Source: Acidipropionibacterium virtanenii (GTDB lineage Bacteria; Actinomycetota; Actinomycetes; Propionibacteriales; Propionibacteriaceae). From it: a stretch of 64,000 bases of DNA. Positions 16,203 to 25,510 of this stretch are shown here, in pieces. Location of the stretch: NCBI RefSeq assembly GCF_003325455.1, contig NZ_CP025198.1:2294001-2358000 (forward strand), read 5' to 3'. The notes below the pieces were generated by a model. It ran no database searches. It was not told the origin of the DNA and saw only the letters and a program-made list of their open reading frames with translations. A program made the position numbers and the translations under genes. Numbering within the stretch: the first letter of the stretch is position 1; each line of letters starts with the position of its first letter.

Positions 16203-17492
16203 GTGGACACTGCGCGCAATGATCGCGAATTCATCGACGATACCGAGGCGGTGGTGCGGCTCGGCTCGATGCTGCTGTCGGCCGGGACGGGTTCCTACCG
16301 GGTCAAGCGGGCCATGGAGCGCGCGGCCACGGCCCTGGGGATGGAGCGCCACGATGCCTCCGTGGGCCTCACCGAGATCAGTGTCACCGCGCACCGGGGC
16401 GACAACTTCCGCACCGTGGTGCGCGAGGTCTACCGGGTGCGGGTCGACTCCTCGCGGATCCAGTCCCTGGAATCCCTGTCCCGACACCTGCCCCATCCGT
16501 GCACCGCCGCGACCCTGGAGGCCGAACTGGATCGCATCTCCCGCACCGTCACCGCCCGCTGGAAGCCCTGGCAGAACATTCTGGCCGCCGGCATCGCCTG
16601 CGCGGGATTCTCCGTGCTCAACCGGTTCCCGCTGGCCGACGCCCTCGTCGTGCTGGTCGCGGCCTGCTGCGGCCAGCTGGTCCGCCGTATCGCGACCAGA
16701 CGCTGGCTCAACCAGTTCGGCACAACCGCGATGGCCGCCGCGGCCTCCAGTCTCGTCTACCTCGCGGTGGCAGCGCTGCTGAGTCTCACCGGGCTGCCCG
16801 GTCTGACGGGCATCAGCGATCCCGGGTATATCGCGGCCCTGCTCTTCCTGGTGCCCGGCTTCCCGATGATCACCTCGATCCTCGACATGGCCCGGATCGA
16901 TTTCACGGCCGGGCTTGCGCGAGCCGGATATTCCCTCGGACTGGTGATCTCGGCAACCATGAGCGCCTGGGTCATCTCCTTCATCACCGGACTCACCCCG
17001 CTGGTCACCGAATCCACCCTGCCGGGGGCGTGGCAATGGGTCGCATATGCCGTCGCGACCTTCCTCGGCGTCGCCGGATTCGCCGTCCTGTTCAACTCCA
17101 CCGGCCGGATGGTTCTCATCGCCGCCGCGCTGGGAACCATCGGAAACCTCGCCCGGCTCGGCCTGGTGACCGCCTCCGTGCCGGCCCAGCTCTCGGCCGG
17201 GCTGGGCGGCCTCATCGTCGGGCTGCTGGCCTCCCCACTGACCCACAGGCTGGACATCCCCCGCATCACGGTGACCGTGCCGGCCTGCCTCATCATGATC
17301 CCGGGAACCGCGATGTACCGGATGATGTACTGGTTCAACGCCGAGAACACGGTGCGGGCCCTCGGATTCGGGGTGGACGCCGTGCTGGCGGTGCTGGCCA
17401 TCGCCATCGGGCTGGCGGTGGCCCGGATGCTCACCGACCCGGCCTGGACCTTCGCCCGGCCCGTCCCGAGCCCCCACGCCTTCAGGTCGTAG
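16203..17492 (+). CDS. thrE: Threonine/serine exporter, ThrE family
   Basis: A 429-residue transporter in which both halves of the ThrE system are fused. The N-terminal ~120 residues form the hydrophilic domain (GSYRVKRAMERA, ALGMERHDASVGLTEI). About ten membrane helices follow, with the conserved PGFPMITSI and CLIMIPGTAMYRMMY segments. It exports threonine and serine using the proton motive force. GTG start, 12 bases after nif3. Its stop is only three bases from the end of the convergent glnE gene. Confidence 0.9.
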   Translation: MDTARNDREFIDDTEAVVRLGSMLLSAGTGSYRVKRAMERAATALGMERHDASVGLTEISVTAHRGDNFRTVVREVYRVRVDSSRIQSLESLSRHLPHPCTAATLEAELDRISRTVTARWKPWQNILAAGIACAGFSVLNRFPLADALVVLVAACCGQLVRRIATRRWLNQFGTTAMAAAASSLVYLAVAALLSLTGLPGLTGISDPGYIAALLFLVPGFPMITSILDMARIDFTAGLARAGYSLGLVISATMSAWVISFITGLTPLVTESTLPGAWQWVAYAVATFLGVAGFAVLFNSTGRMVLIAAALGTIGNLARLGLVTASVPAQLSAGLGGLIVGLLASPLTHRLDIPRITVTVPACLIMIPGTAMYRMMYWFNAENTVRALGFGVDAVLAVLAIAIGLAVARMLTDPAWTFARPVPSPHAFRS

Positions 17493-17495
17493 CGC

Positions 17496-20456
17496 TCATG
17501 CGCTCCAGAAGAGTTCCTCCACCGCCTTCGAGGCCAGCCGTGACAACCTCAGATGCTCCTCGATCAGCTGTTCGGAGGACCCCACCCCCAGCCCCATGAC
17601 GCGGGCGACGCCGTCCAGGTCCTCGATGCCGGTGGGGATGACGTCGGAGGCCTTCCCCCGCGACACCACGATGGCGTTGCGCATCCGCGAGGCATGGATC
17701 CAGGCCTCCCGCAGCGCTTCATGCTGGGCCTCGCTCATCAGCCCGCCGGCCAGGGCGGCGTCCAGGGCCTCCACGGTCGAGGTGGTGCGCAGCGCCGGCA
17801 GCTCCGCCGCGTGCTGCATCTGCAGGACCTGCGCGGTCCACTCCACATCGGACAGGCCGCCGGGGCCCAGCTTCAGATGACGTTGACGATCCACCCCGCG
17901 GGGGATCCGCTCGGACTCCATCCGCGCCTTGAGCCTGCGGATCTCGGCGAACTGAGACCTCGTCAGCCCCCCCTCGGGCCAACGGAGCCGGTCGATCCGC
18001 TCCAGCAGCCGGCCGGTGAGATCGCGGTCCCCGGCGCCGTGGGCGGCCCTCACCAGGGCCTGCGACTCCCAGGTGCTCGACCAGGACCGGTAGTACGCAA
18101 GATAGCTGGACAGTGTGCGCACCAGCGGACCGGACTTCCCCTCGGGCCGCAGGCCGGCGTCAAGGTCCAGCTTCGGATCGGGCCCCGGCAGCGCCAACAG
18201 GTTCCGCAGCCGGCTCACCATCGCGGTGGCCCTCGCCGTCACCTCGGGGTCCTTCGAGTCCTCGACGATGAACAGCGCGTCGGCGTCCGAGGCGTAGGAC
18301 ATCTCGGCACCGCCCCATCGGCCCATCGCCACCACCCCGATCCGGGGCGGGTCCTCGACCTCCCGGGCCACCACAGTCAGGCCGGCGTCGACCGTCGCCC
18401 CGGCGAGATCGGCCAGTCCACGACCGGTCTCCAGACAGTTGGTCTTGCCAAGGATGCTGGCCACCACGATCCGGAACAATTCGCGACGGCGCACCGCCCG
18501 CACCGCCGCGACGGCGTCCTCCACGGTCTCATGGCGAGCCGCCACCGCGGCCATCTCCCGGCCCACATCGGCGGCCGCCCGGGGCCGGAGGTCCTCCTCC
18601 GCCAGGATCTGCACCGTCTCGGGGGCCCGGTACAGCATGTCGACGGCATACCTGCTGCTGGCCAGCACGGTCGCCAGGCGCTGAGCCATGGCGCCCTCGT
18701 CGCGCAGCGCCCGCAGGTACCAGTGAGAATCCCCCAGAGCCTCCGAGACCGTCCGGAAGGCCAGCAGGCCACGGTCCGGGCTGGGGGCGTCCGCCAGCCA
18801 CTCCAGCATCACCGGCATGAGCTGGGCCTGGATGCGCACCGCCCGGGAGGTGCCCTGGGTGAGGGCCTTGATATGCCCGAGCGCAGCCCTCGGATCCTTG
18901 AAACCCAGTGCTCGCATCCGGTCCTCGACGGCGGTCGGGGCCAGCTGGAACTCGTCGGAGGGGATCCGGGCGACCGCCTCGACCAGGGGCGAGTAGAAGA
19001 CCTTGTTGTGGGTCCGCAGCACGGCCCGGGTGGTGGCCCCCCACACCTCCCGGGTCTGCTCGGCGCTGCGCACCCCGATCGAGCGTCCGATCCGGCGCAG
19101 TCCCCGGTCGTCGGCGGGCAGCAGGTGGGTGCGCCGCATCCGGAACATCTGGACGCGGTGCTCCATGAGCCGTTCCAGCCGATAGGCGTTGTCGAGCCTC
19201 TTCGCGTCTCCGCGGGAGATGTAGCCACCGGCGGCCAGGGCCTTCAGAGCCCCGAGCGTGGAGCGGCCGCGCAGCGATTCGTCGTGGCGCCCGTGCACCA
19301 GCTGCAGCAGCTGGACGGTGAACTCGACATCGCGCAGCCCCCCGGAGCCGAGTTTGATCTGGCGGTCCTTCTCCTTCGCCGGGATGAGATCGACCACCCG
19401 GGCGCGCATCGCCCGCACCTCGGCGACGAAGTGCTCCCTCTCCCCCACCTGCCACACCATCGGCGCCACGAAATCGCAGAACCTCTGTCCGAGTTCCAGA
19501 TCGCCGGCCATCGGGCGGGCCTTGAGCAGCGCCTGGAACTCCCAGTTCTTCGCCCATTTCCGGTAGTAGATGGTCATCGAGTCCATGGTGCGCACCAGCG
19601 GGCCGGCATTGCCCTCGGGCCGCAGCGCGGCGTCCACCTGCCAGATGGATCCGGCTGCCGAGTGGGTCGAGCAGATCCTGGCCACCGCCCCGGCCAGCCG
19701 AGACGCCACCATCACGGCCTGCTGCCCGGTGACGTCGTCGCGGGCGGGTTCGGCGACGTGGATGACGTCGACGTCGGAGATGTAGTTGAGCTCCTGGGCC
19801 CCGCACTTGCCCATCGCGATGATCGCCAGCCGGGCGTCGGCATGGTCCGGGTTCTCCGCCCGGGCAAGGGCCAGGGCGACGGTGACGATGGCGTCGGCCA
19901 GATCGGCCAGTTCGGCGGCGATGTCATCGACGATGTCGATGGACTCGATGGCGCCGACGTCGCGGGCGGCGATCCGCACCAGGTGGCGGTCGTTGGCCAG
20001 CCTCAACCGGTCGGCCCCGATCGACGGATCGCCGTCGGCGACCAGGAAGCCCGTCCCGTCGACGCTCGCCCCGACGTCGGCGCACAGGTCTGCGGTGATC
20101 TCTGCTGCCGGCATCCTGGCCGGCTCGCGCACCACCTGGGCGAGGTCGGCGGGGTGGGCCGCCAGGTGCCGGCCGAGCTCCGAGGAGACCCCGAGGAGGC
20201 GCACCAGCCGACGGGCCACGACGTCGTCATCCAGCGCCGCGGCGGTGTCGGCGGGCGCCACCGCCGCCAGGTCCGCGACCGCGGCCATGGCGAGGTCGAC
20301 GTCGGCGCAGTGCTCCAGGTGGGTCTCCCAGGGGGCCAGCGCGGCCGGGTCGGTGCCGATCAGGACGGCGATCTGATGGTGAAGCTGGGCGGCCCGCTCG
20401 CCGTCCTCGGCACCGCGTCTGGCCAGCTCCGCATCGATGGTGGTCACGCGCTTCAT
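17496..20456 (-). CDS. glnE: Bifunctional glutamine synthetase adenylyltransferase/deadenylase
   Basis: A 986-residue GlnE with two nucleotidyltransferase halves. The N-terminal half (deadenylylase) has GKCGAQELNYISDVDVIHV. The C-terminal half (adenylyltransferase) has GRWGGAEMSYASDADALFI. Both keep the GX10D-X-D metal motif. Each is followed by its own RPEGNAGPLVRT- or RPEGKSGPLVRT-type segment and a helical GlnD-UR-like domain. It adds or removes AMP on Tyr402 of the GlnA in this window. The position between the two glutamine synthetase genes matches mycobacteria. Confidence 0.96.
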   Translation of the reverse strand: MKRVTTIDAELARRGAEDGERAAQLHHQIAVLIGTDPAALAPWETHLEHCADVDLAMAAVADLAAVAPADTAAALDDDVVARRLVRLLGVSSELGRHLAAHPADLAQVVREPARMPAAEITADLCADVGASVDGTGFLVADGDPSIGADRLRLANDRHLVRIAARDVGAIESIDIVDDIAAELADLADAIVTVALALARAENPDHADARLAIIAMGKCGAQELNYISDVDVIHVAEPARDDVTGQQAVMVASRLAGAVARICSTHSAAGSIWQVDAALRPEGNAGPLVRTMDSMTIYYRKWAKNWEFQALLKARPMAGDLELGQRFCDFVAPMVWQVGEREHFVAEVRAMRARVVDLIPAKEKDRQIKLGSGGLRDVEFTVQLLQLVHGRHDESLRGRSTLGALKALAAGGYISRGDAKRLDNAYRLERLMEHRVQMFRMRRTHLLPADDRGLRRIGRSIGVRSAEQTREVWGATTRAVLRTHNKVFYSPLVEAVARIPSDEFQLAPTAVEDRMRALGFKDPRAALGHIKALTQGTSRAVRIQAQLMPVMLEWLADAPSPDRGLLAFRTVSEALGDSHWYLRALRDEGAMAQRLATVLASSRYAVDMLYRAPETVQILAEEDLRPRAAADVGREMAAVAARHETVEDAVAAVRAVRRRELFRIVVASILGKTNCLETGRGLADLAGATVDAGLTVVAREVEDPPRIGVVAMGRWGGAEMSYASDADALFIVEDSKDPEVTARATAMVSRLRNLLALPGPDPKLDLDAGLRPEGKSGPLVRTLSSYLAYYRSWSSTWESQALVRAAHGAGDRDLTGRLLERIDRLRWPEGGLTRSQFAEIRRLKARMESERIPRGVDRQRHLKLGPGGLSDVEWTAQVLQMQHAAELPALRTTSTVEALDAALAGGLMSEAQHEALREAWIHASRMRNAIVVSRGKASDVIPTGIEDLDGVARVMGLGVGSSEQLIEEHLRLSRLASKAVEELFWSA

Positions 20457-20542
20457 CGGCGTCCTCCCTGGCTGCAGAATCCTGGTGAGAGACTATCGGG
20501 TGCCCGCGGACCCGCGGGCGTGGAGTATGGGAAGGGCGTCGG

Positions 20543-21262
20543 ATGGCCGCAGCATCGCAGGGAGCCGGGACGCCGGGACGGGGCTGGCGCAAGGAGGTGG
20601 CGTCCTGCCTCCGGGCCGTCGACCAGGTGCTCGCCGATGACCCGCCGGCGTCCTTCCTGGTGGTGCTCATCGACGCTTTGCAGACGTTGCGCACCACCGA
20701 TCGCCGCCGCCCGATGACCATCGGCGCTGCGATGGCCGCCGGGGAGCCCGGCGCCGGGGCGGCGGCGGAGATCGCGGCGGCCGCCGGGGCCGCCGGGGAG
20801 CCCGGACCGCAGACAGATCTGGTGCGTCGCGATCTGGAGGCGGCGATGTCGGCCCCTCCGGCGGTGGTGAGGACGGCGCACGGCCCGCTCGCCTCTGCGG
20901 ATCTGGTCCGGCTGCTGACGGTACGGGCCTGTACCGAGGCCCTGAGCGCCGGGGCCGAGCCGTCCCGTCCGGTGCTCATCGCCGCCAGCCGGGTGCTGGC
21001 CGCCATCCTCGGTGAGCGCCACGGAGGGCGCACCATCGAGATGCGGGTGCCTCCGGCCACCGCCGTCCAGCTGGAGGCCTTCGGACAGGGCCCGAATCAC
21101 CATCGCGGCACGCCTCCCAATGTGGCCGAGACCGATCCGGCGACCTTCGTGCGGCTGGCCACCGGGATTCTCCGCTGGGCGGACGCGCGCCGGGCCGGCC
21201 TCATCCAGGCCTCCGGATCCCATGTGGACGCGATGGCGAGGATGCTGCCGGTCACCCCCTGA
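20543..21262 (+). CDS. Sterol carrier (SCP2-like) family protein
   Basis: A 239-residue protein. The first ~110 residues are Ala/Gly-rich and variable. The C-terminal ~130 residues follow the actinobacterial 'sterol carrier family protein' pattern: VLIAASRVLAAIL, TIEMRVPPATAVQLEAF, HHRGTPPNVAETDPATFVRLATG, WADARRAGLIQASG. Such proteins resemble the C-terminal domain of maleylpyruvate-isomerase/SCP2 proteins, and ligand and role are unknown. It lies between glnE and glnA2, opposite in strand to both, and ends exactly where the convergent glnA2 ends. Confidence 0.75.
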   Translation: MAAASQGAGTPGRGWRKEVASCLRAVDQVLADDPPASFLVVLIDALQTLRTTDRRRPMTIGAAMAAGEPGAGAAAEIAAAAGAAGEPGPQTDLVRRDLEAAMSAPPAVVRTAHGPLASADLVRLLTVRACTEALSAGAEPSRPVLIAASRVLAAILGERHGGRTIEMRVPPATAVQLEAFGQGPNHHRGTPPNVAETDPATFVRLATGILRWADARRAGLIQASGSHVDAMARMLPVTP

Positions 21263-22597
21263 TCACAGGTTCGGCAGGTACCGGTCCAGCTCGAACTGCG
21301 TCACATTGGACCGGAACTCGTCGTACTCCGCCCTCTTGTTGCGCAGGAAGTAGTCGTAGACGTGCTCACCGAGGGTCTCGGCGACCAGCTCGGACTCCTC
21401 CATGCACCGGATGGCGGCGTCCAGGCTGGTCGGCAGCGGCTTGATCCCCATCGCGGCGCGCTCCCGAGCACTCAGGCCCCAGACGTCGTCGGAGGCCTCC
21501 TCGGGCAGTTCCATCTCATGCTCGATGCCGTCCAGTCCGGCCGCCAGAATGAGGGCGTAGGACAGATAGGGGTTGGCCGCCGAATCGATCGAACGCAGCT
21601 CGATGCGCGCCGACGCGGCCTTGTCCGGCTTGTAGAGAGGCACCCGCACCAGGGCCGAGCGATTGTTGCGGCCCCAGCAGATGTAGTTGGGGGCCTCGCC
21701 GCCCCCGCTCAGACGCCGGTAGGAGTTGACCCACTGGTTGGTGACCGCGGTGATTCCCGGTGCGTGGTGCAGCAGGCCGGCGACGAACTGCTTGCCGATC
21801 TTCGACAGGTGGGTCTCGTCGGCGGCGTCGTAGAAGGCGTTCGTGTCACCCTCGAAGAGCGACACGTGGGTGTGCATGCCCGATCCGGGATGCTCCCCGA
21901 AGGGCTTGGGCATGAAGGTGGCGTTGATCCCGCGCAGCGCCGCGACCTCCCGGATCACCACCCGGAAGGTCATGATGTTGTCGGCCATGGTGAGCGCGTC
22001 GGCGTAGCGCAGGTCGATCTCGTGCTGGCCGGGGCCGGCCTCATGGTGGGAGAACTCCACCGAGATGCCCATCTGCTCCAGCATGCTGATGGAGTCGCGG
22101 CGGAAATCGGTACCGGCCCCCAGCGTCGTGTGGTCGAAGTAGCCGCCGTGGTCCAGGGGTTCGGGCACGGTACCGGGCCGGTGGGCCTCGCGCAGCAGGT
22201 AGAACTCGATCTCGGGATGGCAGTAGAAGGTGAAGCCCATCTCCGAGGCCTTGTCCAGGGTGCGCTTGAGGACATGCCGCGGGTCGGCGAAACTCGGCGT
22301 CCCGTCGGGGTTCTTGATGTCGCAGAACATTCGCGCGGTACCGGTGCCCTGCCGCCACGGAAGGACCTGGAAGGAGGACGGGTCCGGGTGGGCCACCATG
22401 TCCGACTCGAAGACGCGCGTATAGCCCTCCACGGCCGACCCGTCGAAGCCGACGCCCTCGGCGAAGGCCCCCTCCACCTCGGTGGGTGGGATGGCCACCG
22501 ACTTCAGGGATCCCAGGACGTCGGCGAACCATAGCCGGACGAAACGGATATTGCGCTCCTCCATGGAACGCAGCACGAATTCGGTCTGCCTGCTCAT
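21263..22597 (-). CDS. glnA2: Glutamine synthetase family protein, GlnA2 type (no adenylylation tyrosine)
   Basis: A 444-residue GSI-alpha protein with the usual landmarks: VGFDGSAVEGY, CHPEIEFYLL, GQHEIDLRYAD, HPGSGMHTHVS and NNRSALVRVP. The loop aligned with [10 protein letters not shown] of GlnA1 reads DDVWGLSARE. The target tyrosine is replaced by Trp373, so GlnE cannot modify it at that site. Actinobacterial GlnA2 proteins have low activity in nitrogen assimilation and some act on other amines. The start codon is ATG and the upstream region contains only one GlnR-like half-site (GAAAC), so nitrogen control is not evident. Confidence 0.92.
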   Translation of the reverse strand: MSRQTEFVLRSMEERNIRFVRLWFADVLGSLKSVAIPPTEVEGAFAEGVGFDGSAVEGYTRVFESDMVAHPDPSSFQVLPWRQGTGTARMFCDIKNPDGTPSFADPRHVLKRTLDKASEMGFTFYCHPEIEFYLLREAHRPGTVPEPLDHGGYFDHTTLGAGTDFRRDSISMLEQMGISVEFSHHEAGPGQHEIDLRYADALTMADNIMTFRVVIREVAALRGINATFMPKPFGEHPGSGMHTHVSLFEGDTNAFYDAADETHLSKIGKQFVAGLLHHAPGITAVTNQWVNSYRRLSGGGEAPNYICWGRNNRSALVRVPLYKPDKAASARIELRSIDSAANPYLSYALILAAGLDGIEHEMELPEEASDDVWGLSARERAAMGIKPLPTSLDAAIRCMEESELVAETLGEHVYDYFLRNKRAEYDEFRSNVTQFELDRYLPNL

Positions 22598-22707
22598 GCC
22601 CCCAGTCTGCCGCCTCGGTGTTTCAAACCCATAAAAACTCGCCGATCCCCTGGTGGCCGGTCGGCCATGCCGGGGCTCGGGCCCGCACGGTACGTAGACT
22701 TCCCGGC

Positions 22708-23571
22708 ATGGCGGCAGCAGGCTGGTATCCCGATCCCGCCGGTGCGCCCGGCGTCTACCGGTGGTTCGACGGCAACGACTGGACCGACCGGACCACCGGA
22801 TCCCCCGGTGAATCGGGCGGCTCCGGCGCCGGATCGGGAGGCGGTGGCCGGGGACCCGGCAGGATCATCCTCGGCGGGGTGGTCGTCGTGCTGCTCGGCG
22901 CGCTGGTCGTCTGGCTGGTGCTGCGGCAGGGCGGCGACAACGGCTCCTACGCCCAGCCCGACAACAACTCCTCGACGCCCACGGTCTCGGCCTGGAATGA
23001 GAAGTCCCACAGCCCCAGCGCCGGCTCGTCGACGGTGAAGTGTCCCCAGGGCACCACGTCGCAGGCCGGCTCGACGGCCGACGGACGCCTCCACTCCGGG
23101 GATATCTCGGTGGCCCGGATCGCGAGCTGGGACGATCAGAACCTCATCATGCCGTGGGTGCGCCAGATCAACTCGCAGACCGACACCGTCTACACCGGCA
23201 ATCCGGGCTGGATGAGCGTCTCGGGGGTCGGTCAACTCGCCGCCGCCGACGGCTTCTCCAACACCAGGGACGCCGCCCGAATGATGACCGAGTGCTTCGC
23301 CAGCTCCCAGTACTACTCCGGATACACCGGTTCGAAGGTGATCTCGCAGAAGGAGTTCGACCGCAACGGGCACGCCGGATGGTGGATCCGCTCGGAGATC
23401 TACGTGTCGATGAGCAATCTGCCCCAGGTGAAGGGGGATGTGGTCGACGTCGTGGTGATGAACACCGGCCGCAGCGACTTCTTCGGGGTCTACTTCAACT
23501 CCGCCACGATCGGCGACTCCGCCCGTCAGAAGCTGGTCGACCAGGCCCGGGAGTCGGTCCAGGTCGGTTGA
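22708..23571 (+). CDS. DUF2510 membrane-anchored protein
   Basis: A 287-residue protein. The N-terminal ~35 residues form the DUF2510 module (AGWYPDPAG, YRWFDGNDWTD), typical of actinobacteria. A Gly/Ser-rich linker and a single membrane helix (~54-74) follow. The extracellular domain of ~200 residues is not recognised, though GWWIRSEIYVS and VKGDVVDVVVMNT resemble domains that sense or bind at the cell surface. ATG 22708 is the first start that gives the DUF2510 motif. It converges with the transporter permease gene, the two stops being adjacent. Confidence 0.8.
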   Translation: MAAAGWYPDPAGAPGVYRWFDGNDWTDRTTGSPGESGGSGAGSGGGGRGPGRIILGGVVVVLLGALVVWLVLRQGGDNGSYAQPDNNSSTPTVSAWNEKSHSPSAGSSTVKCPQGTTSQAGSTADGRLHSGDISVARIASWDDQNLIMPWVRQINSQTDTVYTGNPGWMSVSGVGQLAAADGFSNTRDAARMMTECFASSQYYSGYTGSKVISQKEFDRNGHAGWWIRSEIYVSMSNLPQVKGDVVDVVVMNTGRSDFFGVYFNSATIGDSARQKLVDQARESVQVG

Positions 23572-24834
23572 TCAGCTCTGTCTCAGCGCATCGACCGGTT
23601 CGATCCGCGATGCCCGCCGGGCCGGATACAGCCCGGCCAGACCGCCGACCAGCAGACCGGCGACCGGGCCGAGGACGGCCAGCCGCCAATCCAGCACGGC
23701 GGTCCACTGCTTGGCCCAGCAGGTCGCCACGACGATGACGACGCCCAGGCTGGCCCCGATCAGCCCGCCAAGGGTGCCCAGCGTCACGGCCTCGATGAGG
23801 AACTGGGCCAGGATGTGGCGCGACCGGGCTCCCAGTGCCCGTCGCAGTCCGATCTCGGGGGTTCGCTCGATCACCGAGACGAAGGTGGTGTTGGCGATCC
23901 CCACCATCCCGATGACCAGGGACACGGCGGCCAGCAGGAGGAACAGCCCCTCCATGTCGGTGTTCACCTGATCCTTCAGGGAGGAGACGTCGGGCGGCTT
24001 CGTCACCTTGTAGTCGTCCGCGTGATCGGGGTTGACGGCGTCGGCCAGCTGAGAGGCCACCACATTCGCCGCCCCGGAGCGCACCTGGGCCCACATCGTG
24101 AAGGATCCGGATCCGGTCGGATCGCCGAACTGGGCACGGGCGGTGCCGGCGGGGATGATGACGGCGTTGAGGAGTTCGGCGTGGCGGACGGTGTCGGCGA
24201 GCACCCCGAGCAGATAGAACCGCCGGCCGTCGAGCCAGATGGTCTGGCCGGGCGAGACACGGGTGATCGACAGCTGCCGGGCGGCCCCGGGGCCGAGCAC
24301 CGCGACCGGCTGGTCGGTGCGCTCATGCCAGTCGTTGTACAGGGCACCGGATGCCAGCGTGACGCCGGCCTCCGCGAGCAGCCCCGGGGATGCCGCCATG
24401 TAGGGCAGTTTCGAATCGGCCTGGGTCCGCGCGGGAGGGGGCAGCAGCGACACCTGGCCCTTGACACCGGTCATGGGCCATCCGATCCCCGCCTGCTCGA
24501 CGCCCGCGATCGATCGCACCCGCTCCTCGGCGTCGGGCCGGAAGGTATATGAGGCCACCGCCACTCCGTCTCCGGGATCGGCCAGGGAGACCTCGTTGGC
24601 GGTCAACGGGTCGAACCGGCTGCCGATCTGGGCCGCCGCAGAGCTGGTGAGGCCGAGGACGCAGACCAGCACCGCGACGCCGAGCACGGTGCCGAAAGCG
24701 GTCATCATCGATCTGCCGGGACGCTGCGTGATACCGGCCAGAGCCTCGCCGAACAGGTCGGCGGCCCGCATCGTCGAGTGCGGCAGCGCCGGGATGTCGT
24801 CTCCCCCGTCGGTCCCCCGTCTACGCCACCTCAT
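23572..24834 (-). CDS. ABC transporter permease, MacB/FtsX type
   Basis: A 420-residue permease. Helix 1 follows GRSMMTAFGTVLGVAVLVCV. A large extracellular MacB-type core domain (~70-270) comes next. Three helices close the FtsX domain, with the IGLRRALGARSRHIL coupling segment and ARRASRIEPVDALRQ at the end. It works with the ATPase just upstream, whose gene it overlaps by 14 bases. With the adaptor protein it forms a tripartite mechanotransmission-type exporter or surface system. Last gene of the operon that starts at 29326. Confidence 0.9.
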   Translation of the reverse strand: MRWRRRGTDGGDDIPALPHSTMRAADLFGEALAGITQRPGRSMMTAFGTVLGVAVLVCVLGLTSSAAAQIGSRFDPLTANEVSLADPGDGVAVASYTFRPDAEERVRSIAGVEQAGIGWPMTGVKGQVSLLPPPARTQADSKLPYMAASPGLLAEAGVTLASGALYNDWHERTDQPVAVLGPGAARQLSITRVSPGQTIWLDGRRFYLLGVLADTVRHAELLNAVIIPAGTARAQFGDPTGSGSFTMWAQVRSGAANVVASQLADAVNPDHADDYKVTKPPDVSSLKDQVNTDMEGLFLLLAAVSLVIGMVGIANTTFVSVIERTPEIGLRRALGARSRHILAQFLIEAVTLGTLGGLIGASLGVVIVVATCWAKQWTAVLDWRLAVLGPVAGLLVGGLAGLYPARRASRIEPVDALRQS

Positions 24835-25510
24835 CGACCCGCCCGTCCTGAATCAGGATCTGGCGGGCGCCATGACGGGCGATCCCCGGGTCGTGGGTGA
24901 TGATGACGACAGTGGTGCCCCTGGCATGCAGGTCGTCCAACAGCTCGATCACCTGGGCGCCGTTACGGGAGTCCAGGTTGCCCGTCGGCTCGTCGCACAG
25001 CATGAGGTGCGGCCGGTTCATCATGGCCCGGGCGATGGCGGTGCGCTGCATCTCCCCTCCCGACAGGTTCCGCGCCTCGGCGTCCAGCCGTGCGCCCAGG
25101 CCCACGCTGCGCGCCACCTCGGCCGCCCGCTCCCGGCGCTCTGCCACGGGCATCGCCCGGTAGACCCCCGACAGGCTCACATTGTCCAGGACGGTGCGGT
25201 GCGCCATGAGATGGAAGGACTGGAAGACGAAGCCGAGCCAGCCGCCGCGGATCGCGGTGCGCTGGTCGGCGGTCAATGGTCCGGTGTCGACGCCGTTGAC
25301 GACGATCGTGCCGCTGGTGGGGCGATCGAGCAACCCGGCCATGTTGAGCCAGGTGGATTTGCCCGAACCGGAGGGCCCGCAGACGGTCATGAGGTCTCCG
25401 CGCTCGATCGTCAGGTCGCAGGGGCGCAGCGCGGTGACCTCCGGGGGCCCTGCATACGTCCGCCCGGCAGCCCGGAACTCCAGCACCGGCCCGTCCAGCG
25501 GGGTGCTCAT
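24821..25510 (-). CDS. ABC transporter ATP-binding protein (MacB/LolD type)
   Basis: A 229-residue ATPase with Walker A GPSGSGKST, the Q-loop in LGFVFQSFHLM, signature LSGGEMQR, Walker B LMLCDEPTGNLD and the H-loop ITHDP. The EPTGNLD form marks the MacB/LolD/FtsE subgroup that pairs with FtsX-type permeases. The start overlaps the adaptor stop by four bases and the end overlaps the permease, so the three are translationally coupled. Confidence 0.93.
   Translation of the reverse strand: MSTPLDGPVLEFRAAGRTYAGPPEVTALRPCDLTIERGDLMTVCGPSGSGKSTWLNMAGLLDRPTSGTIVVNGVDTGPLTADQRTAIRGGWLGFVFQSFHLMAHRTVLDNVSLSGVYRAMPVAERRERAAEVARSVGLGARLDAEARNLSGGEMQRTAIARAMMNRPHLMLCDEPTGNLDSRNGAQVIELLDDLHARGTTVVIITHDPGIARHGARQILIQDGRVDEVA

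Noticed and set aside
15249-17477. A 742-residue open frame on the minus strand across nif3 and thrE
   Set aside because: Low-complexity Gly/His/Asp-rich translation. Both plus-strand genes have clear families and good spacing.
17553-20717. A 1054-residue open frame on the plus strand across glnE
   Set aside because: It is the shadow of glnE, whose two nucleotidyltransferase motifs are unmistakable.
22598-22640. GlnR operator before glnA2
   Set aside because: Only one GAAAC half-site is seen. The partner GTNAC at six-base spacing is missing.
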